Made by a program: the position numbers and the translations under genes. A stretch of 64,000 nucleotides of DNA from Bog-752 sp963799395 (GTDB taxonomy: Bacteria; Actinomycetota; Thermoleophilia; UBA2241). The stretch lies in contig CAWCWZ010000060.1 in assembly GCA_963799395.1 (NCBI GenBank), positions 1 through 64,000 on the forward strand, written 5' to 3'. Every line of letters begins with the position of its first letter. The stretch's first letter is position 1. Below are positions 54,528 to 62,576 of this stretch, in pieces. Below the pieces are notes generated by a model that worked only from the letters and a program-made list of their open reading frames with translations, was not told where the DNA came from and searched no databases.

Positions 54528-56246
54528 CTAGAACAGGCCCTTGATGCGGCCGGTCTCGGTGTCGATGTCGACGTCGACCGCCGCCGGGCGCTTGGCCAGG
54601 CCGGGCATAGTACGCATCTCGCCGAGCAGCGGGTAGAGGTACCCCGCGCCGGTCGCCGGGCGGATGTCGCGGATCGGCACGCGGAAGCCGCGCGGCCGGC
54701 CCTTGAGCGCCGGGTCGTGCGACAGCGAGAGGTGCGTCTTGGCCATGCAAAGCGGCAGCTTGTCGAGGCCCTGCTCGGTGAAGAGCTTGATCTTGGCCTC
54801 GGCCTCGGGCAGGTAGTCGACCCCGTCGGCGCCGTAGACCCTCGTGGCGATGGTCTCGATCTTCTCTTTGATCGAGGCGTCGAGCGAGTAGAGGAACTCG
54901 AACTTGCCGCCCTTGTCGGCGGCCGCCTTGACGACCGCGGCCGCCTCCTGGCCACCGTCGCCGCCCAGCGCGTGGACGTTGATCGGCACGGCGTCTTCGG
55001 CGCCGGCCGCCACGGCCGCCTTGCGCACGATCTCGATCTCGCCGGGGCGGTCGAAGGCGAAGCGGTTGATGGTCACCACGACGGGCACGCCGAAGAGCTT
55101 CATGTTCTCGATCTGCTTGGCGAGGTTCTCGCAGCCCTTCTCGAGGGCGGCGTTGTTCTCGGCCTTGAGCAGCTCGGCATCGACCGGCAGGCCGCCGTGC
55201 ATCTTGAGGGCGCGCATGGTGCAGGTGATGACCACCGCGCTCGGCGCGAAGCCGCCGTAGCGGCAGATGATGTCCATGAACTTCTCGGCGCCCAGGTCGG
55301 CGGCGAAGCCGCTCTCGGTGACGAGGTAGTCGGCCAGCTTCATGGCGACCTGGTCGGCGATGATCGAGTTGTTGCCCTGGGCGATGTTGGCGAAGGGCCC
55401 CGCGTGGATGAGCGCCGCATTGCCCTCGAGCGTCTGCACGAGGTTCGGCTTGATGGCGTCCTTGAGAAGCACGGCCATCGCGCCACCCGCCCCGATGTCG
55501 TCGGCGGTCAGCGGCTTGCCCTCGGTGCTATAGCCGAACGTGACGCGGCCGAGACGCTCACGCAGGTCCTTGAGCGAGGTGGCGAGGCCGAGGATGGCCA
55601 TGACCTCGGAGGCGACCGTGATGTCGTAGCCGGTCTGGCGCGGGATGCCGTTCAGGCGGCCACCGAGGCCGTTGACGATCTCGCGCATGGCGCGGTCGTT
55701 CAGGTCGACGACACGGCGCCAGGAGATGGTGAGCGGATCGATGTCGAGCTCGTTGCCGTGCATGAGGTGGCTGTCGACCATGGCGGCCAGCAGGTTGTTG
55801 GCCGCGCCGACGGCGTGGATGTCGCCGGTGAAGTGGAGGTTGATGTCCTCCATCGGCACGACCTGCGAGTAGCCGCCGCCGGCCGCGCCGCCCTTGATGC
55901 CGAAGACCGGGCCGAGGGACGGCTCGCGGAGGGCGAGCATGGTCTTGATGCCGATCGCGTTCATCGATTCGACGAGGCCGACGGCGGTCACCGTCTTGCC
56001 TTCGCCGAGCGGCGTGGGGGTGATCGCCGTGATGTCGATGATCTTGCCGTCGGGCTTACCGGCGAGACGCTTGAGCAGGGCCATGTAGTCGATCTTGGCC
56101 TTGTAGCGCCCGTAGAGCTCGAGCTCCTCCTCGAGAATGCCCACCTTGGCCGCGATCTCCGTGATCGGCAGCATGGTCGCTGCCTGGGCGATCTCGATGT
56201 CCTTGGGGACGGGGGATTTGCGGACAGGCTTTGCGGCGGAACTCAA
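54528..56246 (-). CDS. fhs: Formate--tetrahydrofolate ligase
   Basis: 572 residues; TTG start at 56246 after AGGAGGG. The P-loop is TPTPLGEGKTVTAVGL, with REPSLGPVFGIKGGAAGGGYSQV, FTGDIHAVGAANNLLAAM and the C-terminal GTMRTMPGLAKRPAA region typical of Fhs. It makes 10-formyl-THF from formate and ATP, or runs in reverse to yield ATP during methyl oxidation. It heads fhs-fchA-folD-hydC-hydB. Stop is TAG. Confidence 0.95.
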   Translation of the reverse strand: MSSAAKPVRKSPVPKDIEIAQAATMLPITEIAAKVGILEEELELYGRYKAKIDYMALLKRLAGKPDGKIIDITAITPTPLGEGKTVTAVGLVESMNAIGIKTMLALREPSLGPVFGIKGGAAGGGYSQVVPMEDINLHFTGDIHAVGAANNLLAAMVDSHLMHGNELDIDPLTISWRRVVDLNDRAMREIVNGLGGRLNGIPRQTGYDITVASEVMAILGLATSLKDLRERLGRVTFGYSTEGKPLTADDIGAGGAMAVLLKDAIKPNLVQTLEGNAALIHAGPFANIAQGNNSIIADQVAMKLADYLVTESGFAADLGAEKFMDIICRYGGFAPSAVVITCTMRALKMHGGLPVDAELLKAENNAALEKGCENLAKQIENMKLFGVPVVVTINRFAFDRPGEIEIVRKAAVAAGAEDAVPINVHALGGDGGQEAAAVVKAAADKGGKFEFLYSLDASIKEKIETIATRVYGADGVDYLPEAEAKIKLFTEQGLDKLPLCMAKTHLSLSHDPALKGRPRGFRVPIRDIRPATGAGYLYPLLGEMRTMPGLAKRPAAVDVDIDTETGRIKGLF

Positions 56247-56358
56247 CGCGCCCTCCTACTGTAGATCCACTGTTCCACGCGTTCAGAATATGAGGCTGGA
56301 GGCCCCTGAGCGGAGCCGTCCTATTGTGACGGATTCTACAAGGTCCGAAATTGGGGGG

Positions 56359-57646
56359 TCAAACCGCCGGACCGGGCGGCTCCTGCACGCCACCGAGGCC
56401 CCGGGCGGCGGCCCGTGCTTCGTCGTAGACGTCCTTCGCCGGCCGCCCGGCGCCGGCCGCCACACGGCGGCAGTCTTCGTACTCCGGCGAGGCGGTGACG
56501 AGGCGCTCGCCGAGGAACCCGAGGCGCACGCGCACCTCCTCGCCTGCGACTGCGACGGTGCCGCGGCGCTCGTCGAGCAGCAGCCGCCGCGACGGGCAGC
56601 ACGCGCAGGCCGAACGTCGAGGTCTCGCGAAAGGCGATCTCGGCGAGCGCCGCCCGCGCCGCCGGTCGCGCCAGCACGTGCAGCACGGTCCCCGGCCGGC
56701 TCTTCTTCATGGTCGCCGGCGTCGACCAGACGTCGAGCGCCCCCGCCGCGAGCAGGCGCTCGGCGGCCTCGGCCAGGAGCTCCGCGGGGAGGTCGTCGAT
56801 GCTCGTCTCGAGCAGCTCGACGTCGTCTTCGGACCACGGACCGGCGTCGTGGCCGGGTGAGCGGTCGAGAGGCTCGACGAGCACGGCGCGTAGCACGTTG
56901 GGCCGGCCGGAGAGCTCGCGCCGGCCGGCACCGAGGCCCGAGCCGGCCAAACGTCCGGCCGGCAGAGCGCCGAACTCGTGGACGAGGTGCGAGAGCAGCG
57001 CGGCGCCGGTCGGCGTGGTCAGCTCGCCGGTCTCGGCGCCGGCGCCGGCCGTCGGCAGGCCGCGCAGGAGCTCGATCACGGCGGGGGCCGGCACGGGCAG
57101 CTCGCCGTGGGCGGTGTGGACCGTGCCGCCACCCAGCACCGGCGGCGAGGCGACGACCCGCGCCGGCGCGAGCTCGACGGCGAGCGCCAGCACGCTGATC
57201 AGGTCGACGGCGGTGTCGAGACTCGCGAGCTCGTGCAGGTGCTCGCCCTCGCCGCCGTGCACGGCGCGTTCGGCCGCTGCCATGCGCTCGGCGACGGCGA
57301 CGACGCCGTCGGCGACGGCGTCGTCGAGGGCCGAGCGCCGCACCGCGGCGACGAGCTCGGCGAAGGTCTCGAAGCCGGGCCGGTCGTCGACGGTGAAGCG
57401 CGCCGCCGACAGGCCGCCGCGCCGAACGGTCTCGACGTGCGCGACGGCTGGATCGATGCCGGCCGCCGCGAGCGCCGGCGCGACGACCCGGGCGAGCGGC
57501 TCGGCGGGGTCGGCCGCGGCACTGCCCGCGGCGCCGGCCGTACTCGCGGCGCTGCTCGCGCGCAGCGCGAGCAGCGCCGCGGCCAGCATGTCGCCGCTCA
57601 CCCCGCTCGCACACTCGAGGTAGAGCAGCGGTCTGTCTGAGCGCAC
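56359..57646 (-). CDS. larC: Nickel-pincer cofactor biosynthesis protein LarC (one frameshift)
   Basis: About 429 residues, GTG at 57646 after GGAGG. The N-terminal half has YLECASGVSGDMLAAALL, GEHLHELASLDTAVDLI and GELTTPTGAALLSHLV; the C-terminal half ETSIDDLPAELLAEAAERLL and TMKKSRPGTVLHVLA. A one-base shift near 56595 separates these from LGFLGERLVTASPEYEDCRR and KDVYDEARAAARGL, the normal LarC end. LarC inserts nickel into the pincer cofactor used by LarA-type racemases; no larA, larB or larE is in the window. Confidence 0.88.
57548..57578. repeat. 14-bp perfect GC palindrome inside larC
   Basis: Arms 57548-57561 and 57565-57578, loop gca, coding the Ala/Ser-rich stretch near residue 28 of LarC. 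Confidence 0.8.
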
Positions 57647-57731
57647 CTGAGACCTCCGTGGGAACCCATCGTTCGACAGGCCGCATCCTAGCATCGCCGC
57701 GGCCCCTGCCGCGCCGACGCCGTTCGTCAGA

Positions 57732-57737
57732 TACAAT
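57732..57737 (+). promoter_or_regulatory. Leaderless -10 box (TACAAT) of the glycosyltransferase gene
   Basis: TACAAT ends seven bases before the ATG at 57745. No Shine-Dalgarno is present. Confidence 0.55.
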
Positions 57738-57744
57738 CCCCCCC

Positions 57745-58786
57745 ATGAAGATCGCCCAGATCGCCCCACCCTGGATCACCGTGCCGCCGACCGGCTACGG
57801 CGGCACCGAGTGGGTCGTCAAGCATGTCTGCGACGGCCTCACCGCCGCCGGTCACGACGTCGTCCTGTTCGCCTCGGGCGACTCCCAGACGCCGGCCGAG
57901 CTGCGGGCGTTGTTCGCCGAACCCCAGACGGCGATGATGGCGCTGCCCTCGGCGATGACCTCCTACGACGTCCGCCACGTGTCGCATGCCGTCGGCCAGA
58001 TCCAGGCCGACGGCGACTTCGACGTCGTCCACGACCACTCCGGCTTCTTGCTCGTCGCCCTGCGCCGGTTCCTCGATCTGCCGCCCGTGCTGCACACGGT
58101 GCACTGCGCCTTCGACACCCACGCCTATCCGTTCTACGACCAGTTCCGCGAGGCCGTCGCCTACGCCTCTATCAGCGACTTCCAGCGCACCCTGGGACCG
58201 CCCGGCATGGCCTGGGCCGGCACGGTGCACAACGCCCTGCCGGTCGCCGGCTGGCCGCTCGTCACGGCCAAGGACGACTACCTGCTGGCCTTCGGACGGG
58301 TCTGCGAGGACAAGGGGTTCCACCTGGCCATCGACATCGCCCGGCGCACCGGTCACCGCCTCGTCATGGCCGGCGTCGTGCAGGACTGGTATCGTGACTA
58401 CTTCGAGCGGCGCATCGTCGCCCGAGATCGACGGCGACCGGGTCGTCTTCGAAGCCGAGGTCACAGACGAGCGCAAACGCGAGCTGTTCGCCCACGCCAA
58501 AGGCTTTCTCTTCCCGATCCTGTGGCCCGAGCCGTTCGGCCTCGTGATGGTCGAGGCGATGGCCACCGGCACGCCGGTGATCGCGCTGCGCAACGGTTCG
58601 GTCGACGAAGTGGTCGACGACGGCGTGACCGGTTTCGTCTGCGACGACGTCGACCAGATGGTGGCCGCCGTGGCGCGGCTCGACGAGATCGACTCCCACG
58701 CCTGTCGCCGCGCGGTCGAGGAACGCTTCAGCGTGGCCGCGATGACCGCCGGCTACGAGGCGCTCTACACCGGGCTCGTGGGCTAG
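57745..58786 (+). CDS. Family 4 glycosyltransferase (one frameshift)
   Basis: About 346 residues. GT-B fold: N-terminal AQIAPPWITVPPTGYGGTEWV and VVHDHSGFLLVALRRF; the nucleotide-sugar half has LLAFGRVCEDKGFHLAIDIA, LFPILWPEPFGLVMVEAMA and GTPVIALRNGSVDEVV. A one-base shift near 58423 breaks the frame and is probably a sequence error. The acceptor is unknown. It converges with the otsA-like gene. Stop is TAG. Confidence 0.85.
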
Positions 58787-58787
58787 G

Positions 58788-58821
58788 GGCGGGCGGGGCG
58801 GCTGCCGCCGCCCCGCCCGCC
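58788..58821. terminator. 15-bp perfect hairpin between convergent genes
   Basis: Arms 58788-58802 and 58807-58821, loop tgcc, between the glycosyltransferase and otsA stop codons. Probable bidirectional terminator. Confidence 0.65.
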
Positions 58822-58833
58822 TCAGCCGGCCGC

Positions 58834-60324
58834 TCAGCGCGGCGCCGCCTCGAGCGCCCGTTTGCGCTCGATGTCGCGCCATTGCGCGGTCACCCACTTG
58901 TCGACGCTGTTGCCCAGGATCACGTCGCGGATGACGCCGGCTCGAAGCGCCTTCTCGGCCCCGGGCATGGTCAGCGCCCGGTAGATGGCGTCGGCCTGCT
59001 CTTCGATGTCGAACGGGTTGACCGACACCGCGAGTGGGCCGATCTCCTCGAAGGCGCCGGTGTTCTCGGAGAGGATCAGCACGCCGTCGCGGATGTTGAC
59101 GAGTGCGCCTTCCTTGGCGACCAGGTTCATGCCGTCGAAGATCGCGTTGACCATGAGCGCGTCGTAGTGCCGGTAGGCCGCCAGCGTGGCCGGGAAGTTG
59201 TCCTCGAGACGCACGTCGATCGGCATCCAGTCGGTGTTGCCGTGGCGCGTGTTGATCTCGGCCACGAGGTGCATCACGCGCTCGCGGTAGGCGACGTACT
59301 CCTCGACGTCCTCGCGCGAGGGCTGCAGGCGGGCCAGAAAGGTGATGCGGCCCTTGAACTCGGGGTGCAGCTCGAGGAAGCGGTCGAAGGCGAGAAAGCC
59401 GCGCAGGATGTTCTTCGACAGGTCGAGCCGGTCGACCCGCACCAGGAGATACTCGCGGCGGCGCTCGAGCAGCTCGCGCTCGGCCTGCGCCACGCGCGCC
59501 GAGCCCACCGCATGAGCGAGCACGTCGGGGTCGATCGAGACGGGATAGGCGCGCACCCACACGGTGCGGCCGCCGAACCGTACCGCCTTCTCGTGGGAGT
59601 CGATGGCGGCGTCGAGCACGTCGACGCAGCCCTGCAGGAAGTTGTCGACGTAGTGCTGCGTGTGAAAGGCGACGACGTCGTTGGCGAGCAGACTGCGGAA
59701 GATCTGCTCGCGGATCTCGCGGGGCAGGACCCTCCAGGAGTCGGACTGGGGCCAGGGGATGTGCACGAACTGCTGCAGGAACGCCCGCGGCGCGCCGGCC
59801 CGCACGACAGGGGAGACGGCGTACAGGTGGTAGTCGTGGACGATCACGACGCGGCCGCGGCCGTCGTCGCCCAGCTCGTCGAGGATGGCTTCGCCGAACA
59901 GCCTGTTGACCGGCAGGTAGCCCTTGCTCCAGGCGTCGAGCTCGTTCTGGCGGATGTCGGGATGGCGGGCGAGGTCCCAGAGGTAGTGCTGGATGAACCA
60001 GAGGATGGGGTTGGCCGCGATGTTGTAGTAGCGGTGGTAGGCCTCGCGCTCGGGCGCCACGTAGCGCACCTGGTAGGTCTCGCCGTCCAGGTCGACGCGC
60101 AGCGACTGAGCGGCGGCGGCGAGCTTCTCTTCTTCGTCGCTCGCCGCCGCCGCGATCCAGACGCCGGGATGGCGCCGCAGCATGGCGCCGACCACGGTTA
60201 CGAGGCCGCCGGCGCCGCGCGTGACCACCGGCTCTCCCGACGGGTCGCTGTGGAACGATACCGGGCCGCGGTTGGCCGCGACGATCAGGTCGGGGCGTTC
60301 GGGCGCCGCCTCTGCCCTGTTCAC
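58834..60324 (-). CDS. otsA: Trehalose-6-phosphate synthase (GT20 family)
   Basis: 496 residues; GTG at 60324 after GGGGAGGG. GT20 blocks are IVAANRGPVSFHSDPSG, VIVHDYHLYAVSPVVR, QFVHIPWPQSDSWRVLP, LLVRVDRLDLSKNILRGFLAF and FDGMNLVAKEGALVN. It transfers glucose from a nucleotide sugar to glucose-6-phosphate; a glucosylglycerol-phosphate synthase role is a lesser possibility. No OtsB phosphatase domain is fused or adjacent. treT lies directly upstream. Confidence 0.88.
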   Translation of the reverse strand: MNRAEAAPERPDLIVAANRGPVSFHSDPSGEPVVTRGAGGLVTVVGAMLRRHPGVWIAAAASDEEEKLAAAAQSLRVDLDGETYQVRYVAPEREAYHRYYNIAANPILWFIQHYLWDLARHPDIRQNELDAWSKGYLPVNRLFGEAILDELGDDGRGRVVIVHDYHLYAVSPVVRAGAPRAFLQQFVHIPWPQSDSWRVLPREIREQIFRSLLANDVVAFHTQHYVDNFLQGCVDVLDAAIDSHEKAVRFGGRTVWVRAYPVSIDPDVLAHAVGSARVAQAERELLERRREYLLVRVDRLDLSKNILRGFLAFDRFLELHPEFKGRITFLARLQPSREDVEEYVAYRERVMHLVAEINTRHGNTDWMPIDVRLEDNFPATLAAYRHYDALMVNAIFDGMNLVAKEGALVNIRDGVLILSENTGAFEEIGPLAVSVNPFDIEEQADAIYRALTMPGAEKALRAGVIRDVILGNSVDKWVTAQWRDIERKRALEAAPR

Positions 60325-60383
60325 AACCCTCCCCCTTTCCCGGCCTCGAGCCGGCGCCGCCTGGACTGAAGCGAAGCGCGCCG

Positions 60384-61667
60384 CTACGCGCCGTCGGCCC
60401 GCAGCTCGTTGAAGATGCGCAGGTAGTCGCGCAGCAAGCGTGGCGTCAAGAAGCGTTCGCGCACGTGCTCCTTGCCCTTGCGCGCCATCGCCTGCGCCCG
60501 TTCCGGGCGATCGAGGACCTCGAGGCAGCGCTCGGCGCAGGCCGCGCTTGAATCTACGAGAAAGCCGGTGACGCCGTCCTCGATCTGGAGGGGGATCCCC
60601 CCCACCGCCCCGCCGATCACCGGCCGCGCCTTCCAGAGTCCCTCGCTCACGGTCAGCCCGAAGCCCTCGCGGGTCGACTTCTGCAACACGACGGCGGCGT
60701 GCGACTGAAAGGCGTTGACCTCGACGCTGCCGATGTTGTCGAGGTTGGAGAGCACGTAGACGTCGGGGTCGCCGGCGACGTAGGCGTGGAGCCTCTCGAG
60801 GTAGTCCCAGCCCTCGGGGTCGTCGGAGGCCATCGAGCCGATCAGCGCGAGCTGCACGTCGGGCCAGCGCTCCTTGACCTGCCGGTAGGCGTCGACCACG
60901 CCCAGCGGGTCCTTCCAGGGGTCGAAGCGCGAGACCTGCAGCAGCAGCGGGCGATCCACGTCGATGCCGAACTGGCGCACGATGTAGTGGGCGTCGTCGG
61001 GCACCAGCGTCATGTTCTTGGGCGCCAGCGGGTCGATGGCCGGCGGCACCACCTCGAGGGGAACGCCGAGGCCGTCGGGCGCGTAGGCGGCCATCGTGTA
61101 GATCGCCCGGTCGTAGCGGCGGATGAAGGGCAACAGATAGTCGTAGAGGGCCGCGTCGGGCGTCGAGGTGTCGATGTGGCAGCGCCAGATCCAGCGTGTC
61201 TCGTCGTCGCCGCCGACCGCCGCCCAGGCTCGCAGCGCGCACGGCTGGGGATCGTGGACCACGACGAAGTCGTAGTGACGCGCGAGCTGCTCGGCGTTGC
61301 GGCGATTGACCTCCTCGTAGAGCGCGCGGACCTCGTCGGAGAGCTCGACGGCCGCGCCCTGCAGGCCGTTGTGGAAGCTCTTCGTGACGTTGAAGAACTC
61401 GCTGTCGGCCGTCATGACCTGCCACTCGGCCTGCAGGCCGACATCGTTCATCAGCGGCAGCAGCGTGTAGAGGATCTCGGCGACCCCGCCGCCGAACGAG
61501 GTCGCGTTGACGTGCAGGACGCGCTTGCCCTGAAGCGGCGCCGCGAGCTCCTTGATCTCGGCGAGAAGGTCTTTGAGGATGATGCTCTGGTAGTCGGCCA
61601 GGAACTTGCGGCCTGCGTTGACGTCGCGCACGTGCGCCTCCGGTTCGACGGCACCGTAGTACATCAC
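60384..61667 (-). CDS. treT: Trehalose synthase TreT-type glycosyltransferase
   Basis: 427 residues, start at 61667 (GTG) or 61664 (ATG). GT4-type: VLHVNATSFGGGVAEILYTL, RWIWRCHIDTSTPD, LLQVSRFDPWKDPLGVVDAY and LQKSTREGFGLTVSEGLWKA are characteristic of TreT, which makes trehalose directly from NDP-glucose and glucose, reversibly. With otsA next to it, the cell has two ways to make trehalose or its phosphate. Stop is TAG. Confidence 0.87.
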   Translation of the reverse strand: MMYYGAVEPEAHVRDVNAGRKFLADYQSIILKDLLAEIKELAAPLQGKRVLHVNATSFGGGVAEILYTLLPLMNDVGLQAEWQVMTADSEFFNVTKSFHNGLQGAAVELSDEVRALYEEVNRRNAEQLARHYDFVVVHDPQPCALRAWAAVGGDDETRWIWRCHIDTSTPDAALYDYLLPFIRRYDRAIYTMAAYAPDGLGVPLEVVPPAIDPLAPKNMTLVPDDAHYIVRQFGIDVDRPLLLQVSRFDPWKDPLGVVDAYRQVKERWPDVQLALIGSMASDDPEGWDYLERLHAYVAGDPDVYVLSNLDNIGSVEVNAFQSHAAVVLQKSTREGFGLTVSEGLWKARPVIGGAVGGIPLQIEDGVTGFLVDSSAACAERCLEVLDRPERAQAMARKGKEHVRERFLTPRLLRDYLRIFNELRADGA

Positions 61668-61825
61668 ATCGAGGGCGCCGACGTCAGTCGCGATCGCGGC
61701 GCCCAGGCTCGGGGCACCCCTTGTGTTCCCACCGCGACCGCCGCGCGCACCTCGCCCGCGTTGCCCACGCTCGCGCAGCGCGCCGGACCCGCGCGGCCGA
61801 GGAGATGGCCGTCGAGAAGAGGACC

Positions 61826-62401
61826 CTAGTGGATGCCACGCAAGGGCGGCAGGGGGTCGTTCGGACGCTCGCCCAGGCCGAGCCGCCGCAGGCGCAGGCT
61901 CATGGCCTGGACGCTGACGTCGAACCGGTCGGCCAGGCGGCGAGCGTCGGCGCCGTCGTCGAGCACCGCCTGGCGGACGAGCTGCACGGGCATGAGGAGC
62001 TCGGCGGCGAACTGGTCGGCCTCGCGCTCGAAGCGCGCCGTCGCCCGGTTGGTCGCACCGCCGCGCTCGGTCACGGCGCGATCCTGGTGGAGCAGGAAGT
62101 GGCCGATCTCATGGGCGATCGTGAACCGCAGACGGCGCTCGCCGGACGAGCCGCGCAGCTCGATGGCGTGACCGTCGCCCAGGGGCACGAGCGCCGCCTC
62201 GGAGCCGAACGGCTCGCGACGCCGCTCGACGAGCGAGAGGTTGAGAAAGCTCACGACGTCGCGCAGCGAGATCGGCGCACGCGTGGCGCCGGCGGCCTTG
62301 AGCAGCCGCTCCGCCTCGTGCCGGATGACTTCGGTCGATCGCTGCAACGGCAGGACCTCGGACGCGGGGACTGGGGGTCTCGAATGGGTGGCGCCCTTCA
62401 A
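61826..62401 (-). CDS. ImmA/IrrE family zinc metallopeptidase
   Basis: About 191 residues; start uncertain (TTG at 62401). The zinc motif HEIGHFLLHQ and the downstream third ligand in FEREADQFAAELLMPV are intact; the C-terminal helices (LADRFDVSVQAMSLRLRRLG) resemble a small DNA-binding or substrate-recognition unit. Such proteases cleave repressors in phage, ICE and stress pathways. No HTH repressor partner is adjacent, nor other mobile genes. Stop is TAG. Confidence 0.82.
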   Translation of the reverse strand: MKGATHSRPPVPASEVLPLQRSTEVIRHEAERLLKAAGATRAPISLRDVVSFLNLSLVERRREPFGSEAALVPLGDGHAIELRGSSGERRLRFTIAHEIGHFLLHQDRAVTERGGATNRATARFEREADQFAAELLMPVQLVRQAVLDDGADARRLADRFDVSVQAMSLRLRRLGLGERPNDPLPPLRGIH

Positions 62402-62503
62402 CTCATGGTAGCAGCGCCCCGGACCGCCGCAAGGCCTTCGTCGCCGTTGACCGTTGCCGCTGCTGCCAACGGTCCTGCGGCGCCGGCGGACGCGGGAAGC
62501 GGC

Positions 62504-62548
62504 AAGAGACGGCGGCGGCGAACCTGCGGTTCGCCGCCGCCGTCTCTT
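62504..62548. repeat. 21-bp perfect palindrome between divergent genes
   Basis: Arms 62504-62524 and 62528-62548, loop tgc, ending eight bases before the extended -10 of the M23 gene and therefore covering its -35 region. It is upstream of both flanking genes, so it is not a gene-end terminator. Confidence 0.8.
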
Positions 62549-62555
62549 ATCTCGA

Positions 62556-62564
62556 TGCTATACT
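62556..62564 (+). promoter_or_regulatory. Extended -10 promoter (TGCTATACT) of the M23 peptidase gene
   Basis: TG at 62556-62557, TATACT at 62559-62564, 12 bases before the ATG at 62577. The predicted leader is about five bases and lacks a Shine-Dalgarno. Confidence 0.55.
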
Positions 62565-62576
62565 CACGCGCAGGCC

